Shown piece after piece: positions 1 through 5,492 of a stretch of 7,214 nt of DNA. The position numbers were made by a program, and so were the translations under genes. This stretch comes from Dechloromonas sp. GTDB taxonomy: Bacteria; Pseudomonadota; Gammaproteobacteria; Burkholderiales; Rhodocyclaceae. Location of the stretch: positions 1 to 7,214 of the forward strand of contig JAFLDQ010000170.1 in assembly GCA_017302355.1 (NCBI GenBank). The letters are read 5' to 3'. The stretch's first letter is position 1. Every line of letters begins with the position of its first letter. Below the pieces are notes generated by a model, which was not told the origin of the DNA, searched no databases, and worked only from the letters and a program-made list of their open reading frames with translations.

Positions 1-571
1 CGGTCAGGCGCCGCGGCGGATTCTGGCGGACGTAGCCGGTCGCCCGGATGTTGCGTTCGAGAAGCCAGGCCTCGTAGTCGAAGCCGTTGGGATTGGCGTT
101 GCCGTGCGGGCGCTTCAGGCGCAGCGTAATCTGCCAGCGCTCGCCGGGCTTCAGCTGCTGGCGCACGAATTCCTCGCCGTCGCGCTGGCCCTGGTACCAG
201 GAGAGCATGATTCGCCCGGGAACCACGGCGGTTGCGGTCAACCGCCTTTCAACGGCAAATTCGAAGCGGCTGCCCTGGCTGAAATCCTGCGGCAGCGCCG
301 CGACGACGCCGATCACCTCGACGTCGCGCCCTTCCCAGCCGGCGCCCAGCGCATCGGCCAGGCGGATGTCGGCCCGCCAGGCCGCCCACGCGAATCCGCA
401 GGCGAGACAGGCCAGAACTCCGAGCACGCGGCCGGGCCAGGCGCCATTCCAGCGCGGGGCGGGCAGCGCCAACAGTCCTCCGGCCATTGCCCAGAGCCCC
501 GCCGACGGCAGTTCCGGCTGCATCTGAAGGATGATGATGCCGGCGGCGAAGGCGAGAATGTTGAGGCGCAT
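1..571 (-). CDS. comEC: ComEC/Rec2 DNA-uptake channel, N-terminal part (runs off the window)
   Basis: ComEC forms the inner-membrane channel that carries single-stranded DNA into the cytoplasm during natural transformation. The frame is open from ATG (569-571) to position 1, giving 190 residues without a stop. Seen: a hydrophobic N-terminus beginning MRLNILAFAAGIIIL, a second hydrophobic stretch near residues 30-40, a third near 61-75 (VLACLACGFAWAAW), then a soluble part with the ComEC signature PHGNANPNGFDYEAWL at residues 155-170, followed by ERNIRATGYVR. This order matches the DUF4131 N-terminal domain of ComEC; the Competence and metallo-beta-lactamase domains would lie outside the window. 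The ribosome binding site is weak (GCAGG directly before ATG). The start region lies in a 68-bp repeat whose other copy is at 4898-4965. Family assignment is firm; whether the full gene is intact cannot be seen. Confidence 0.9.
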   Translation of the reverse strand, partial: MRLNILAFAAGIIILQMQPELPSAGLWAMAGGLLALPAPRWNGAWPGRVLGVLACLACGFAWAAWRADIRLADALGAGWEGRDVEVIGVVAALPQDFSQGSRFEFAVERRLTATAVVPGRIMLSWYQGQRDGEEFVRQQLKPGERWQITLRLKRPHGNANPNGFDYEAWLLERNIRATGYVRQNPPRRLT

Positions 572-607
572 CCTGCAATGATAGAGGCGACACCAAGCTC
601 AAGCACC
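540..607 (+). repeat. Left copy of 68-bp direct repeat (comEC/DUF2062 start region)
   Basis: Aligned by eye to 4898-4965 without gaps: 65 of 68 positions match, with mismatches at 580, 596 and 599. It contains the first 11 codons of comEC on the minus strand and, on the plus strand, the Shine-Dalgarno and start region of a DUF2062 gene. Here the DUF2062 start codon is AAG (595-597) instead of ATG. The comEC half is functional in this copy, the DUF2062 half is dead. Confidence 0.9.
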
Positions 608-714
608 GCAAAATATTGCCCCGGCCACGACGCCATCCACGGCGGTCAGTGGCCGCACCCGCTCCCCGATGCGCTTGTGCGATCCTCGACCCGAACACCT
701 CAATTGACGCTCGG
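595..714 (+). pseudogene. Decayed 5' fragment of a DUF2062 gene
   Basis: This stretch aligns with the first ~40 codons of the intact DUF2062 gene at 4953. Seen: the start is AAG, not ATG; codons for KLKH follow (intact copy MRKH); a net loss of 2 nt near 610-625 shifts the frame. In the new frame GHDAIHGGQWPHPLPDAL matches DHEAVHGNRWLRPFRNSL of the intact protein. About 1 nt is gained near 680-695, then HLN is followed at once by TGA (705-707) where the intact gene continues. Weaker similarity (CTG..TLQ against CGL..PLQ) may continue to about 765. With no start codon, two frameshifts and a stop it cannot encode the protein. It shows that a DUF2062 copy once began here, divergent from comEC. 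Confidence 0.75.
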
Positions 715-776
715 CGATCGCCTCGACACCGACGAATGCACAGGTGCCGCGACCCTGCAACCGCGAGCCAGCCGCG

Positions 777-1772
777 TCAGGATGCCTTGATCTCGTTGCT
801 CAGCGGTTTGCCCTGGGCAAACTCGGTCGCGCTACGCAGCGTCGTTTCGCAGATGGTCGTGATCGCCTCGCGCGTGAAGAAGGCCTGGTGGCCGGTGATG
901 ATCACGTTCGGGAAGGAGATCAGGCGTTGCAGCACGTCGTCGGTGACGACCACGCTCGACAGGTCGCGGAAGAAGAGGCCCGCCTCCTGCTCGTAGACGT
1001 CGGCCGCGAAGCCGCCGATCTGGCCGCTCTTGAGCCCTTCGATGACCGCCTCGGTATCGACCAGGGCGCCGCGGCTGGTGTTGATCAGCAGCACGCCACG
1101 CTTGGCGCGGGCAATCGTGTCAGCATTGATGATGTGGTGGGTTTCCGGCGTCAGCGGCGCATGCAGCGAGACGATGTCGGCGTCGTGGCCGATCTCGCCC
1201 GGCGCGGCGTAGCGGCCGCCCAGGGCCTCGAATTCCGGCGACGGGTACTTGTTGTAGCCGATCACGTTGCAGCCGAAGCCGATCATGATCTTCGCAAAGA
1301 CGCGGCCGATCTTGCCGGTGCCGATGACGGCGACCGACTTGCCGTGCAGGTCGAAGCCCATCAGGCCATCGAGGGCGAAATTGGAGTCCCGGGTGCGGTT
1401 GTAGGCACGGTGGATCTTGCGGTTGATCGCCAGCAGCAGCGCCACGGCATGCTCGGCCACCGAGTATGGCGAATAGTCGGTGACGCGCACGACCCGGATG
1501 CCGAGCGCCGCAGCGGTTTTCAGGTCGACGTTGTTGAAACCGGTGCAGCGCAGCGCGACGAAGCCGGTGCCGCCCTCCTTCAGCCTGGCCAGGACTTCGG
1601 CATCGGCCGTATCGTTTACGAAAATGCAGACCGCGTCGTAACCGGCGGCGAGATGGACTGTGTCGAGGTCGAGCGGCGCCTCGTGGTACTTGAGCGTGTG
1701 CCCCTCGACGGCATTGGCGGCATCGAGAAACTCGCGGTCGTAGCGCTTGGCGCTGAATACGGCGATCTTCAT
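777..1772 (-). CDS. ldhA: D-lactate dehydrogenase (fermentative, NADH-dependent, LdhA type)
   Basis: Cytoplasmic D-2-hydroxyacid dehydrogenase of 331 residues, close to the 329 of E. coli LdhA; expected to reduce pyruvate to D-lactate with NADH. Seen: N-terminal catalytic half with AVCIFVND (47-54) and ALRCTGFNNVD (73-83); VAEHAVALLLAINR helix (105-118); Rossmann glycine motif GTGKIG (151-156); NTSRGALVD (231-239) with substrate-binding Arg234; DVYEQE (258-263) with Glu263; TGHQAF (293-298) with catalytic His295. Glu-His-Arg are all present at the family positions. The long shared stretches with E. coli LdhA, such as NRKIHRAYNRTRD, favour lactate over other 2-hydroxyacids. ATG is preceded by AGGAG (1780-1784, 7 nt spacing). 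It begins 33 nt downstream of the transporter stop, so the two are probably co-transcribed. No clear terminator is visible after its stop. Confidence 0.93.
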   Translation of the reverse strand: MKIAVFSAKRYDREFLDAANAVEGHTLKYHEAPLDLDTVHLAAGYDAVCIFVNDTADAEVLARLKEGGTGFVALRCTGFNNVDLKTAAALGIRVVRVTDYSPYSVAEHAVALLLAINRKIHRAYNRTRDSNFALDGLMGFDLHGKSVAVIGTGKIGRVFAKIMIGFGCNVIGYNKYPSPEFEALGGRYAAPGEIGHDADIVSLHAPLTPETHHIINADTIARAKRGVLLINTSRGALVDTEAVIEGLKSGQIGGFAADVYEQEAGLFFRDLSSVVVTDDVLQRLISFPNVIITGHQAFFTREAITTICETTLRSATEFAQGKPLSNEIKAS

Positions 1773-1805
1773 GGGATGTCTCCTGGCTGATTTTTCGATG
1801 GCTCG

Positions 1806-3398
1806 CTAGCCGCCGAGCAGCGCGGCCGCGACCTGGACGAAGACGATCTTGGCCACCGTCATCGACGGGAAAATCATGGCATAGCCGACGTCAGGCTTGT
1901 CGGTCGGCGCGACGCGGCTGGCGAAGGCGAGAATCGCCGGATTGCCGGCCGCCCCGCTGATGACGCCGGCCGTGGTATCGAAGGGCAGCCGGAACACCCA
2001 CAGTGCCAACGCGGCGGTAATCAGCACCAGCGCCAGCAGAATCAACGCCCCGTAGGCGAGGAAGGTGATCCCCTGTGCCCCGATGGTGGCGAAGAACTTG
2101 GGCCCGGAAGCGATGCCGACCTGGGCAAGAAAGATGGTGAGGCCGAAGTTGCGCAGGACCAGGTTCGCCGACAGCGGCATGGACCAAACGAACGGCCCCG
2201 TACGCCTGACCTTGCCGAGCCAGAGGGCGAGCAGCAACAGCGCAGCGAGACCAAGCGTCAGGCTGGCGACGCCTGGAATGGCGATCGGGATCAGGCCTAG
2301 ACCAAGCCCGAGCGTGGCACCGATGCCGATCGAGATGAAGCTCAGTTCGGCCGTCCCCTTGATCGAGTCGCCGAAGAACTTGCGCATCGTCTTGCTATCC
2401 TTGGGGTTCGCCAACAGCCCGACGCGATCGCCGAACTCGAGGACCAACTCCGGGTTGGGCAGCATGTCGGCATCGCCGCGGCGGATCTGGACAATGGAAG
2501 CGGAGACGCCCTCGGGAAAACGGAGGTCGCCGAGCGCCAGGCCGACCACCGCCTTGCTCGACGCGAATACGCGCAGGTAATCGAGATCCTCGCGATGGCT
2601 GGTCATGCGCCCCGGCTGCAGTTCGCCGAACTGCGCCGCAGCCTTCTTCAGCGCTTCGGGACTGGTGCTGGTTGCCAGCAGCACGTCGTCGTCGCGCAGC
2701 ATGAGACTGTCGGACGGCAGCTGGTTGTGGTGCTCGCGGCGGATCGCGGCGATGGCAACGCCGGGCGGTAATCTGGCAGCCAATGCCGACAGGCGCCGGC
2801 CGACGAACTCGGAGTTGTGCAGAGTAATCTCGGCCAGTTCGATGACCTGGTTGGCAGGCTGCTCGATCTTTGGCTTGAGGATGGCCTTGAGTGCGTAGAT
2901 GCAGAGGATCGGGCCGGCGACCCCGAACGGATAGGCCACCGAGTAGCCGACCGCCGCGCCGTCGCCCTTGAGCGTGGCGATGATCGCCTGCAGGGTCGCC
3001 GTGCTGGTGCCGGAACCGGCGAACATGCCAAGCGCCTCGTCGAGTCTGATGCCGGCCAGCGGCACCAGCGCCAGCGCCACGCCGCCGGCGCCGAGCACGC
3101 CGAGGAAGGCGGCAGCGTTGGCCTTGAGTCCCTCCGGCGTGGTCATGCCCCGGAAAAACTGCGCGCCGTACTGGATGCCGACACCATAGAGAAAAAGCAA
3201 CAGGCCGAGCGTGCCCAGCACCGCCGGTGGCGCCGCCTTGGGCGCGAAGCCGCCGATCGCCAGCCCGACGAAAAGCACGGCGCCGGAGCCCAGCGAGAAG
3301 CCCTTGATGTTGATTTCACCGACCACGTAACCGAGCGCAATGGTTAGAAAGAGCGTCAGCAACGGTTGGGTTTCAAGCAAAGTTCTCAGTGCGTCCAC
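1806..3398 (-). CDS. AspT/YidE/YbjL-family transporter with two RCK_C (TrkA-C) domains
   Basis: Inner-membrane transporter of 530 residues, the usual size for the aspartate:alanine exchanger (AAE) family. Seen: five or so hydrophobic segments in the first half (about 12-30, 36-52, 58-78, 93-116, 148-172); a hydrophilic middle with two RCK_C-like units at about 182-262 and 268-345, the second containing LEFGDRVGLL; then a second membrane half (about 351-395, 408-430, 440-468, 475-495, 505-528). Each half contains a related small-residue motif, GMFAGSGTSTATLQA (124-138) and GVISGAAGNPAILAF (478-492), as expected for an internally duplicated transporter. Start is GTG at 3396-3398, chosen because AAGGGG lies 5 nt upstream. 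The substrate cannot be read from sequence: known members exchange aspartate/alanine or export small organic acids. Its partner downstream is D-lactate dehydrogenase, which makes a link to pyruvate, lactate or alanine plausible but unproven. Confidence 0.85.
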   Translation of the reverse strand: MDALRTLLETQPLLTLFLTIALGYVVGEINIKGFSLGSGAVLFVGLAIGGFAPKAAPPAVLGTLGLLLFLYGVGIQYGAQFFRGMTTPEGLKANAAAFLGVLGAGGVALALVPLAGIRLDEALGMFAGSGTSTATLQAIIATLKGDGAAVGYSVAYPFGVAGPILCIYALKAILKPKIEQPANQVIELAEITLHNSEFVGRRLSALAARLPPGVAIAAIRREHHNQLPSDSLMLRDDDVLLATSTSPEALKKAAAQFGELQPGRMTSHREDLDYLRVFASSKAVVGLALGDLRFPEGVSASIVQIRRGDADMLPNPELVLEFGDRVGLLANPKDSKTMRKFFGDSIKGTAELSFISIGIGATLGLGLGLIPIAIPGVASLTLGLAALLLLALWLGKVRRTGPFVWSMPLSANLVLRNFGLTIFLAQVGIASGPKFFATIGAQGITFLAYGALILLALVLITAALALWVFRLPFDTTAGVISGAAGNPAILAFASRVAPTDKPDVGYAMIFPSMTVAKIVFVQVAAALLGG

Positions 3399-3629
3399 GC
3401 CGTCCCCTTGTTATGACAAAAAGTGTCCAACCCAGCGAGTTGACCAAAGCTGGCAACCCCGAATCTACAGTGCCCACCAGCGAGCAACGTCAAAGGTCGT
3501 TCGCGAAACGCAGGATACTCGGCCTGAACCGAGGATCCTGCCGCAAACCGGTATCGACCGCAACCACCCGGCAACCAATATCCGGCGCCGTCCCCTGCCG
3601 ATCGAAGCACGTCATGCCTGCATGCTGCA
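3399..3629. other. Divergent intergenic region between transporter operon and plus-strand membrane genes
   Basis: About 230 bp with no convincing gene on either strand. Promoters for both directions should lie here. On the plus strand TTGACC (3440-3445) is a possible -35 element, but only a poor -10 candidate follows (TCTACA about 18 nt on). On the minus strand CATAAC near 3411-3416 resembles a -10 without a matching -35. No FNR-type TTGAT-N4-ATCAA palindrome was seen, although a lactate dehydrogenase operon would be a natural target. Confidence 0.4.
3404..3409 (-). promoter_or_regulatory. Ribosome binding site of the AspT-type transporter
   Basis: AAGGGG on the minus strand, 5 nt before the GTG at 3396-3398. 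It decides for a GTG start. It overlaps the small interrupted palindrome TTGT-N4-ACAA (3408-3419), whose role is unknown. Confidence 0.55.
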
Positions 3630-4400
3630 TTGGCCCGTGCGCCCCGCCTGACGGCACGGCCGCTTCCCGCCGCTTCCGGCCCGAAGGAGATGCACGCTGC
3701 CGCCATCGTCTGCCTGTGGATGAGCGGCCATTACGAGACGGCGCCGGCTGCGGTCCACACCGTGGCGCTGGTCGTCGCCGGCATGGCCGACAACGTGCTC
3801 AAGCCGCTGATGCTCGGCCGCGGCGTCGATGCCCCGATGCCGGTGATCCTGCTCGGCGCGCTCGGCGGCATGGCGACCGGCGGCATCCTCGGCATGTTCG
3901 TCGGGGCGACGGCGCTGGCGCTCGGGATCGTCCTCGGCAGCGTGGTCGGCGGCATCTCGCACGCCTTCTTTCCCGATCCGCCCGGCGCCTATCCCGGAAA
4001 ACGGCCGCCGCCGGCCGTCGACCGCGACACGGCGCACTGGATCGCCCTGCGCGGCACGCTGGCCGTGCTGCCGATGTTCGGGCTGGCGCTGCATCCCACC
4101 CTGTGGATGCTCGTCCTGTGGCTGGCGGCGGCGGCGCTGTGGACCGGGGCGCGCCTCTACCGCGTGCGGCCGAGCATTTTCCCGCCGTCGTTCTGGAACG
4201 ACGCGCTGGTGACGGCGATCATCCTCGCCGGCCCGGCGATCGAGGACAGCGCGAACGGCAAGGATGTCTTCGCCGCCTCGGCGATGCGCGTCAGCCTGTT
4301 CGTCGCACTCGCCCTCTACGCCTGGGCGATGGTCTGGCTGCTGGAAGGGTGGCGTGCCCGCAAGCGCAACATTTCCCCGCCAGGAGAAGAACCATGCTGA
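3630..4400 (+). CDS. Composite membrane ORF: AI-2E/YdiK permease C-terminus fused to DUF2955 C-terminal part
   Basis: The open frame allows 256 residues from a TTG at 3630; an in-frame ATG at 3690 is preceded by GGAG with no spacing, so the true start is uncertain. Residues about 24-99 resemble the C-terminal end of AI-2E family (YdiK-like) permeases: LWMSGHYETA, ADNVLKPLMLGRGVDAPMPV, LGALGGMATGGILGMFVGAT. From about 95 to 240 the sequence resembles the C-terminal part of DUF2955 membrane proteins: SHAFFPDPPGA, ALRGTLAVLP, HPTLWMLVLW, PPSFWNDALVT, LAGPAIEDSANGKD, LYAWAMVWLLE. The join falls at the codons for ALALG (3912-3926), a motif both families can have there. Both parents are multi-pass inner-membrane proteins; AI-2E permeases and DUF2955 proteins (often with HlyD-type adaptors) are transport-related. 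The first part of both families is missing. It is probably a deletion remnant that stayed in frame, though it may still be translated: its stop overlaps the next start by 7 nt. Confidence 0.65.
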   Translation: MARAPRLTARPLPAASGPKEMHAAAIVCLWMSGHYETAPAAVHTVALVVAGMADNVLKPLMLGRGVDAPMPVILLGALGGMATGGILGMFVGATALALGIVLGSVVGGISHAFFPDPPGAYPGKRPPPAVDRDTAHWIALRGTLAVLPMFGLALHPTLWMLVLWLAAAALWTGARLYRVRPSIFPPSFWNDALVTAIILAGPAIEDSANGKDVFAASAMRVSLFVALALYAWAMVWLLEGWRARKRNISPPGEEPC

Positions 4401-4822
4401 AGAACCTCGCCATCGGCCTGCCCTTGATGCTGCTCTGCCTCGTCGTGCAGATCGCCTTCGCCTTCTGGGCGGTGCGCCACTACGTGCGCCGGACCCGCCA
4501 GTCCGCCCACCCGCCGCTGCAACCGCTGCTGCTGGCGATGCTGGTCCTGACGCTCGGCAACTTCGTGCAGATCGTCGCCTGGGGGCTGCTCTTCATGCTG
4601 CTCGGCGAATTCACCGGACTCTACGACGCGGTGTACCACTCCGGCGTCAATTTCACCTCGCTCGGCTACGGCGACGTGGTGATGAGCGCCGGCTGGAAGC
4701 TGCTCGGCCCGCTCGAAGCGCTCAACGGCATCCTCATGCTCGGCATCACCAGCGCCGCGCTGATGGCCATCCTGCAGAGTACGATCAAGCTGCAGCAGGG
4801 ACGGCAGGGCGCGCCCGACTGA
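4394..4822 (+). CDS. Small potassium-channel-like membrane protein (Ion_trans_2 type)
   Basis: 142 residues. Seen: membrane segments at about 7-28 and 44-70, a re-entrant pore helix and selectivity filter TSLGYGD (88-94), and a final membrane helix at about 104-128 (EALNGILMLGITSAALMAIL). This matches the pore module of bacterial two-helix potassium channels with one extra N-terminal helix; a tetramer in the inner membrane would be expected. There is no RCK or other soluble regulatory domain, only a short C-terminal tail. ATG is preceded by AGGAG (4382-4386, 7 nt), and the start overlaps the end of the composite ORF by 7 nt, so translational coupling is likely. The filter has SLGYGD where classical channels have TVGYGD; the GYGD core is kept. 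Its stop lies at the right junction of the inserted block. No terminator is visible after it. Confidence 0.8.
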   Translation: MLKNLAIGLPLMLLCLVVQIAFAFWAVRHYVRRTRQSAHPPLQPLLLAMLVLTLGNFVQIVAWGLLFMLLGEFTGLYDAVYHSGVNFTSLGYGDVVMSAGWKLLGPLEALNGILMLGITSAALMAILQSTIKLQQGRQGAPD

Positions 4823-4929
4823 GCAACCAATCCTTGGGCTGGCAACCGGTCGTGGTCGCCGATCTGAAGTGGCGCACGCCGACCAGGCTCTGCGACACCG
4901 GCGGCGAAGGCGAGAATGTTGAGGCGCAT
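4816..4929 (-). pseudogene. Decayed 5' fragment of comEC
   Basis: Read on the minus strand from ATG (4927-4929) this copy gives MRLNILAFAAG, identical to the start of comEC at 571, then diverges. About 17 residues later, after an apparent insertion of roughly 24 nt, LPAQGLVAQSG aligns with LPSAGLWAMAG of the intact gene, with mostly synonymous or conservative codon differences. The similarity runs out at about the stop codon of the channel gene. The first 11 codons are certain; the extension to 4816 is a weaker reading by eye. The frame continues open to 4666 only as a shadow of the channel gene. Confidence 0.6.
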
Positions 4930-4965
4930 CCTGCAATAATAGAGGCGACACCATGCGCAAGCACC
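4898..4965 (+). repeat. Right copy of 68-bp direct repeat (comEC/DUF2062 start region)
   Basis: Matches 540-607 at 65 of 68 positions. In this copy the DUF2062 start (ATG at 4953-4955, Shine-Dalgarno AGAGG at 4941-4945) is live, and the comEC start on the other strand leads only into a decayed fragment. Confidence 0.9.
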
Positions 4966-5483
4966 TGAAAAGATACCTGCCCGACCACGAGGCGGTGCAC
5001 GGCAACCGCTGGTTGCGGCCGTTCCGCAATTCGCTTCTCCACCCGCGGCTGTGGCACCTCAATCGCCACTCGGCCGCCGGCGCGGTGGCGGCGGGCATGT
5101 TCTGCGGACTGATTCCCGGGCCGCTGCAAATGCTCGGCGCGGCGATTTGCGCCCTCGTCTTTCGCGTAAATCTGCCGCTGGCGCTGCTGGTGACGCTGTA
5201 CACCAACCCGTTCACCATCGTCCCGCTCTACGTGTTGTCCTACCAGATCGGCCGCCTGGTGACCGGCGACAGCGCCGGCTTCGTCGAGCCGCCGGCTTTC
5301 GAGATGACGCGCTTCATCGAGTGGACCCAAGCCATGCAGCAATGGATGATCGGCGTCGGCAAGCCGCTCGGCATCGGCCTCGTGCTGCTCGCCGGCACGC
5401 TGGCCGTCGCCGGCTATTTCCTGACCAAGGCGGCCTGGCGCATCTGGCTGATCCGCGCCTGGCGCCAGCGCAAGGCGCGCTGA
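4953..5483 (+). CDS. DUF2062 domain membrane protein
   Basis: 176 residues, typical of the family. Seen: a basic, amphipathic N-terminus (1-38), then the DUF2062 signature at about 39-104, with AAGMFCGLIPGPLQM (46-60), FRVNLPLALLVTLYTNP (70-86) and IVPLYVLSYQIGRL (89-102). These form two or three membrane segments. A linker and a final membrane helix at about 139-157 precede a very basic C-terminal tail. Function is unknown; an inner-membrane location is likely. ATG is preceded by AGAGG with 7 nt spacing. The remnants on both sides of the inserted block indicate that this gene was formerly divergent from comEC. It ends 9 nt from the stop of the convergent ClpX-like gene. Confidence 0.85.
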   Translation: MRKHLKRYLPDHEAVHGNRWLRPFRNSLLHPRLWHLNRHSAAGAVAAGMFCGLIPGPLQMLGAAICALVFRVNLPLALLVTLYTNPFTIVPLYVLSYQIGRLVTGDSAGFVEPPAFEMTRFIEWTQAMQQWMIGVGKPLGIGLVLLAGTLAVAGYFLTKAAWRIWLIRAWRQRKAR

Positions 5484-5492
5484 TCCGGCCGT

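Larger units (their letters stand above)
595..4929. other. Putative inserted segment bounded by the duplicated comEC/DUF2062 junction
   Basis: The left boundary has live comEC plus dead DUF2062 start; the right boundary has dead comEC start plus live DUF2062. Offset between repeat copies is 4358 bp. The block carries the lactate dehydrogenase/transporter pair and the composite permease/channel pair. I see no integrase, transposase or tRNA inside it, so a classical genomic island or IS is not supported. Integration by homologous recombination of a molecule carrying part of the comEC/DUF2062 junction, or a tandem duplication followed by deletion, would both explain the symmetry. Confidence 0.6.

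Noticed and set aside
540..607. Reading the 68-bp repeat as a phage or integrase attachment site
   Set aside because: The repeat consists of coding starts of two genes, the homology continues in decayed form on both outer sides, and there is no integrase in the block.
249..698. Long minus-strand ORFs (249-698, 313-636) over the left edge
   Set aside because: They are out of frame with comEC, whose own frame is open from 571 to the window edge and carries clear family motifs.
744..1790. 348-codon plus-strand ORF opposite the lactate dehydrogenase
   Set aside because: It is a shadow of the GC-rich antisense frame: no family resemblance, while the minus strand has all catalytic motifs of LdhA.
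3389..4822. 477-codon plus-strand ORF ending at the channel stop
   Set aside because: Only the last 142 codons are real. The earlier part is an Arg-rich out-of-frame reading of the composite ORF, and AGGAG before ATG 4394 marks the channel start.
4932..4940. Extended -10-like TGCAATAAT in the right repeat
   Set aside because: No -35 at the right distance, and the transcript would begin about 6 nt before the DUF2062 ATG, inside its ribosome binding site.
4316..5218. 300-codon minus-strand ORF across the channel and DUF2062
   Set aside because: It is antisense to two genes with recognisable membrane motifs and has no protein features of its own.
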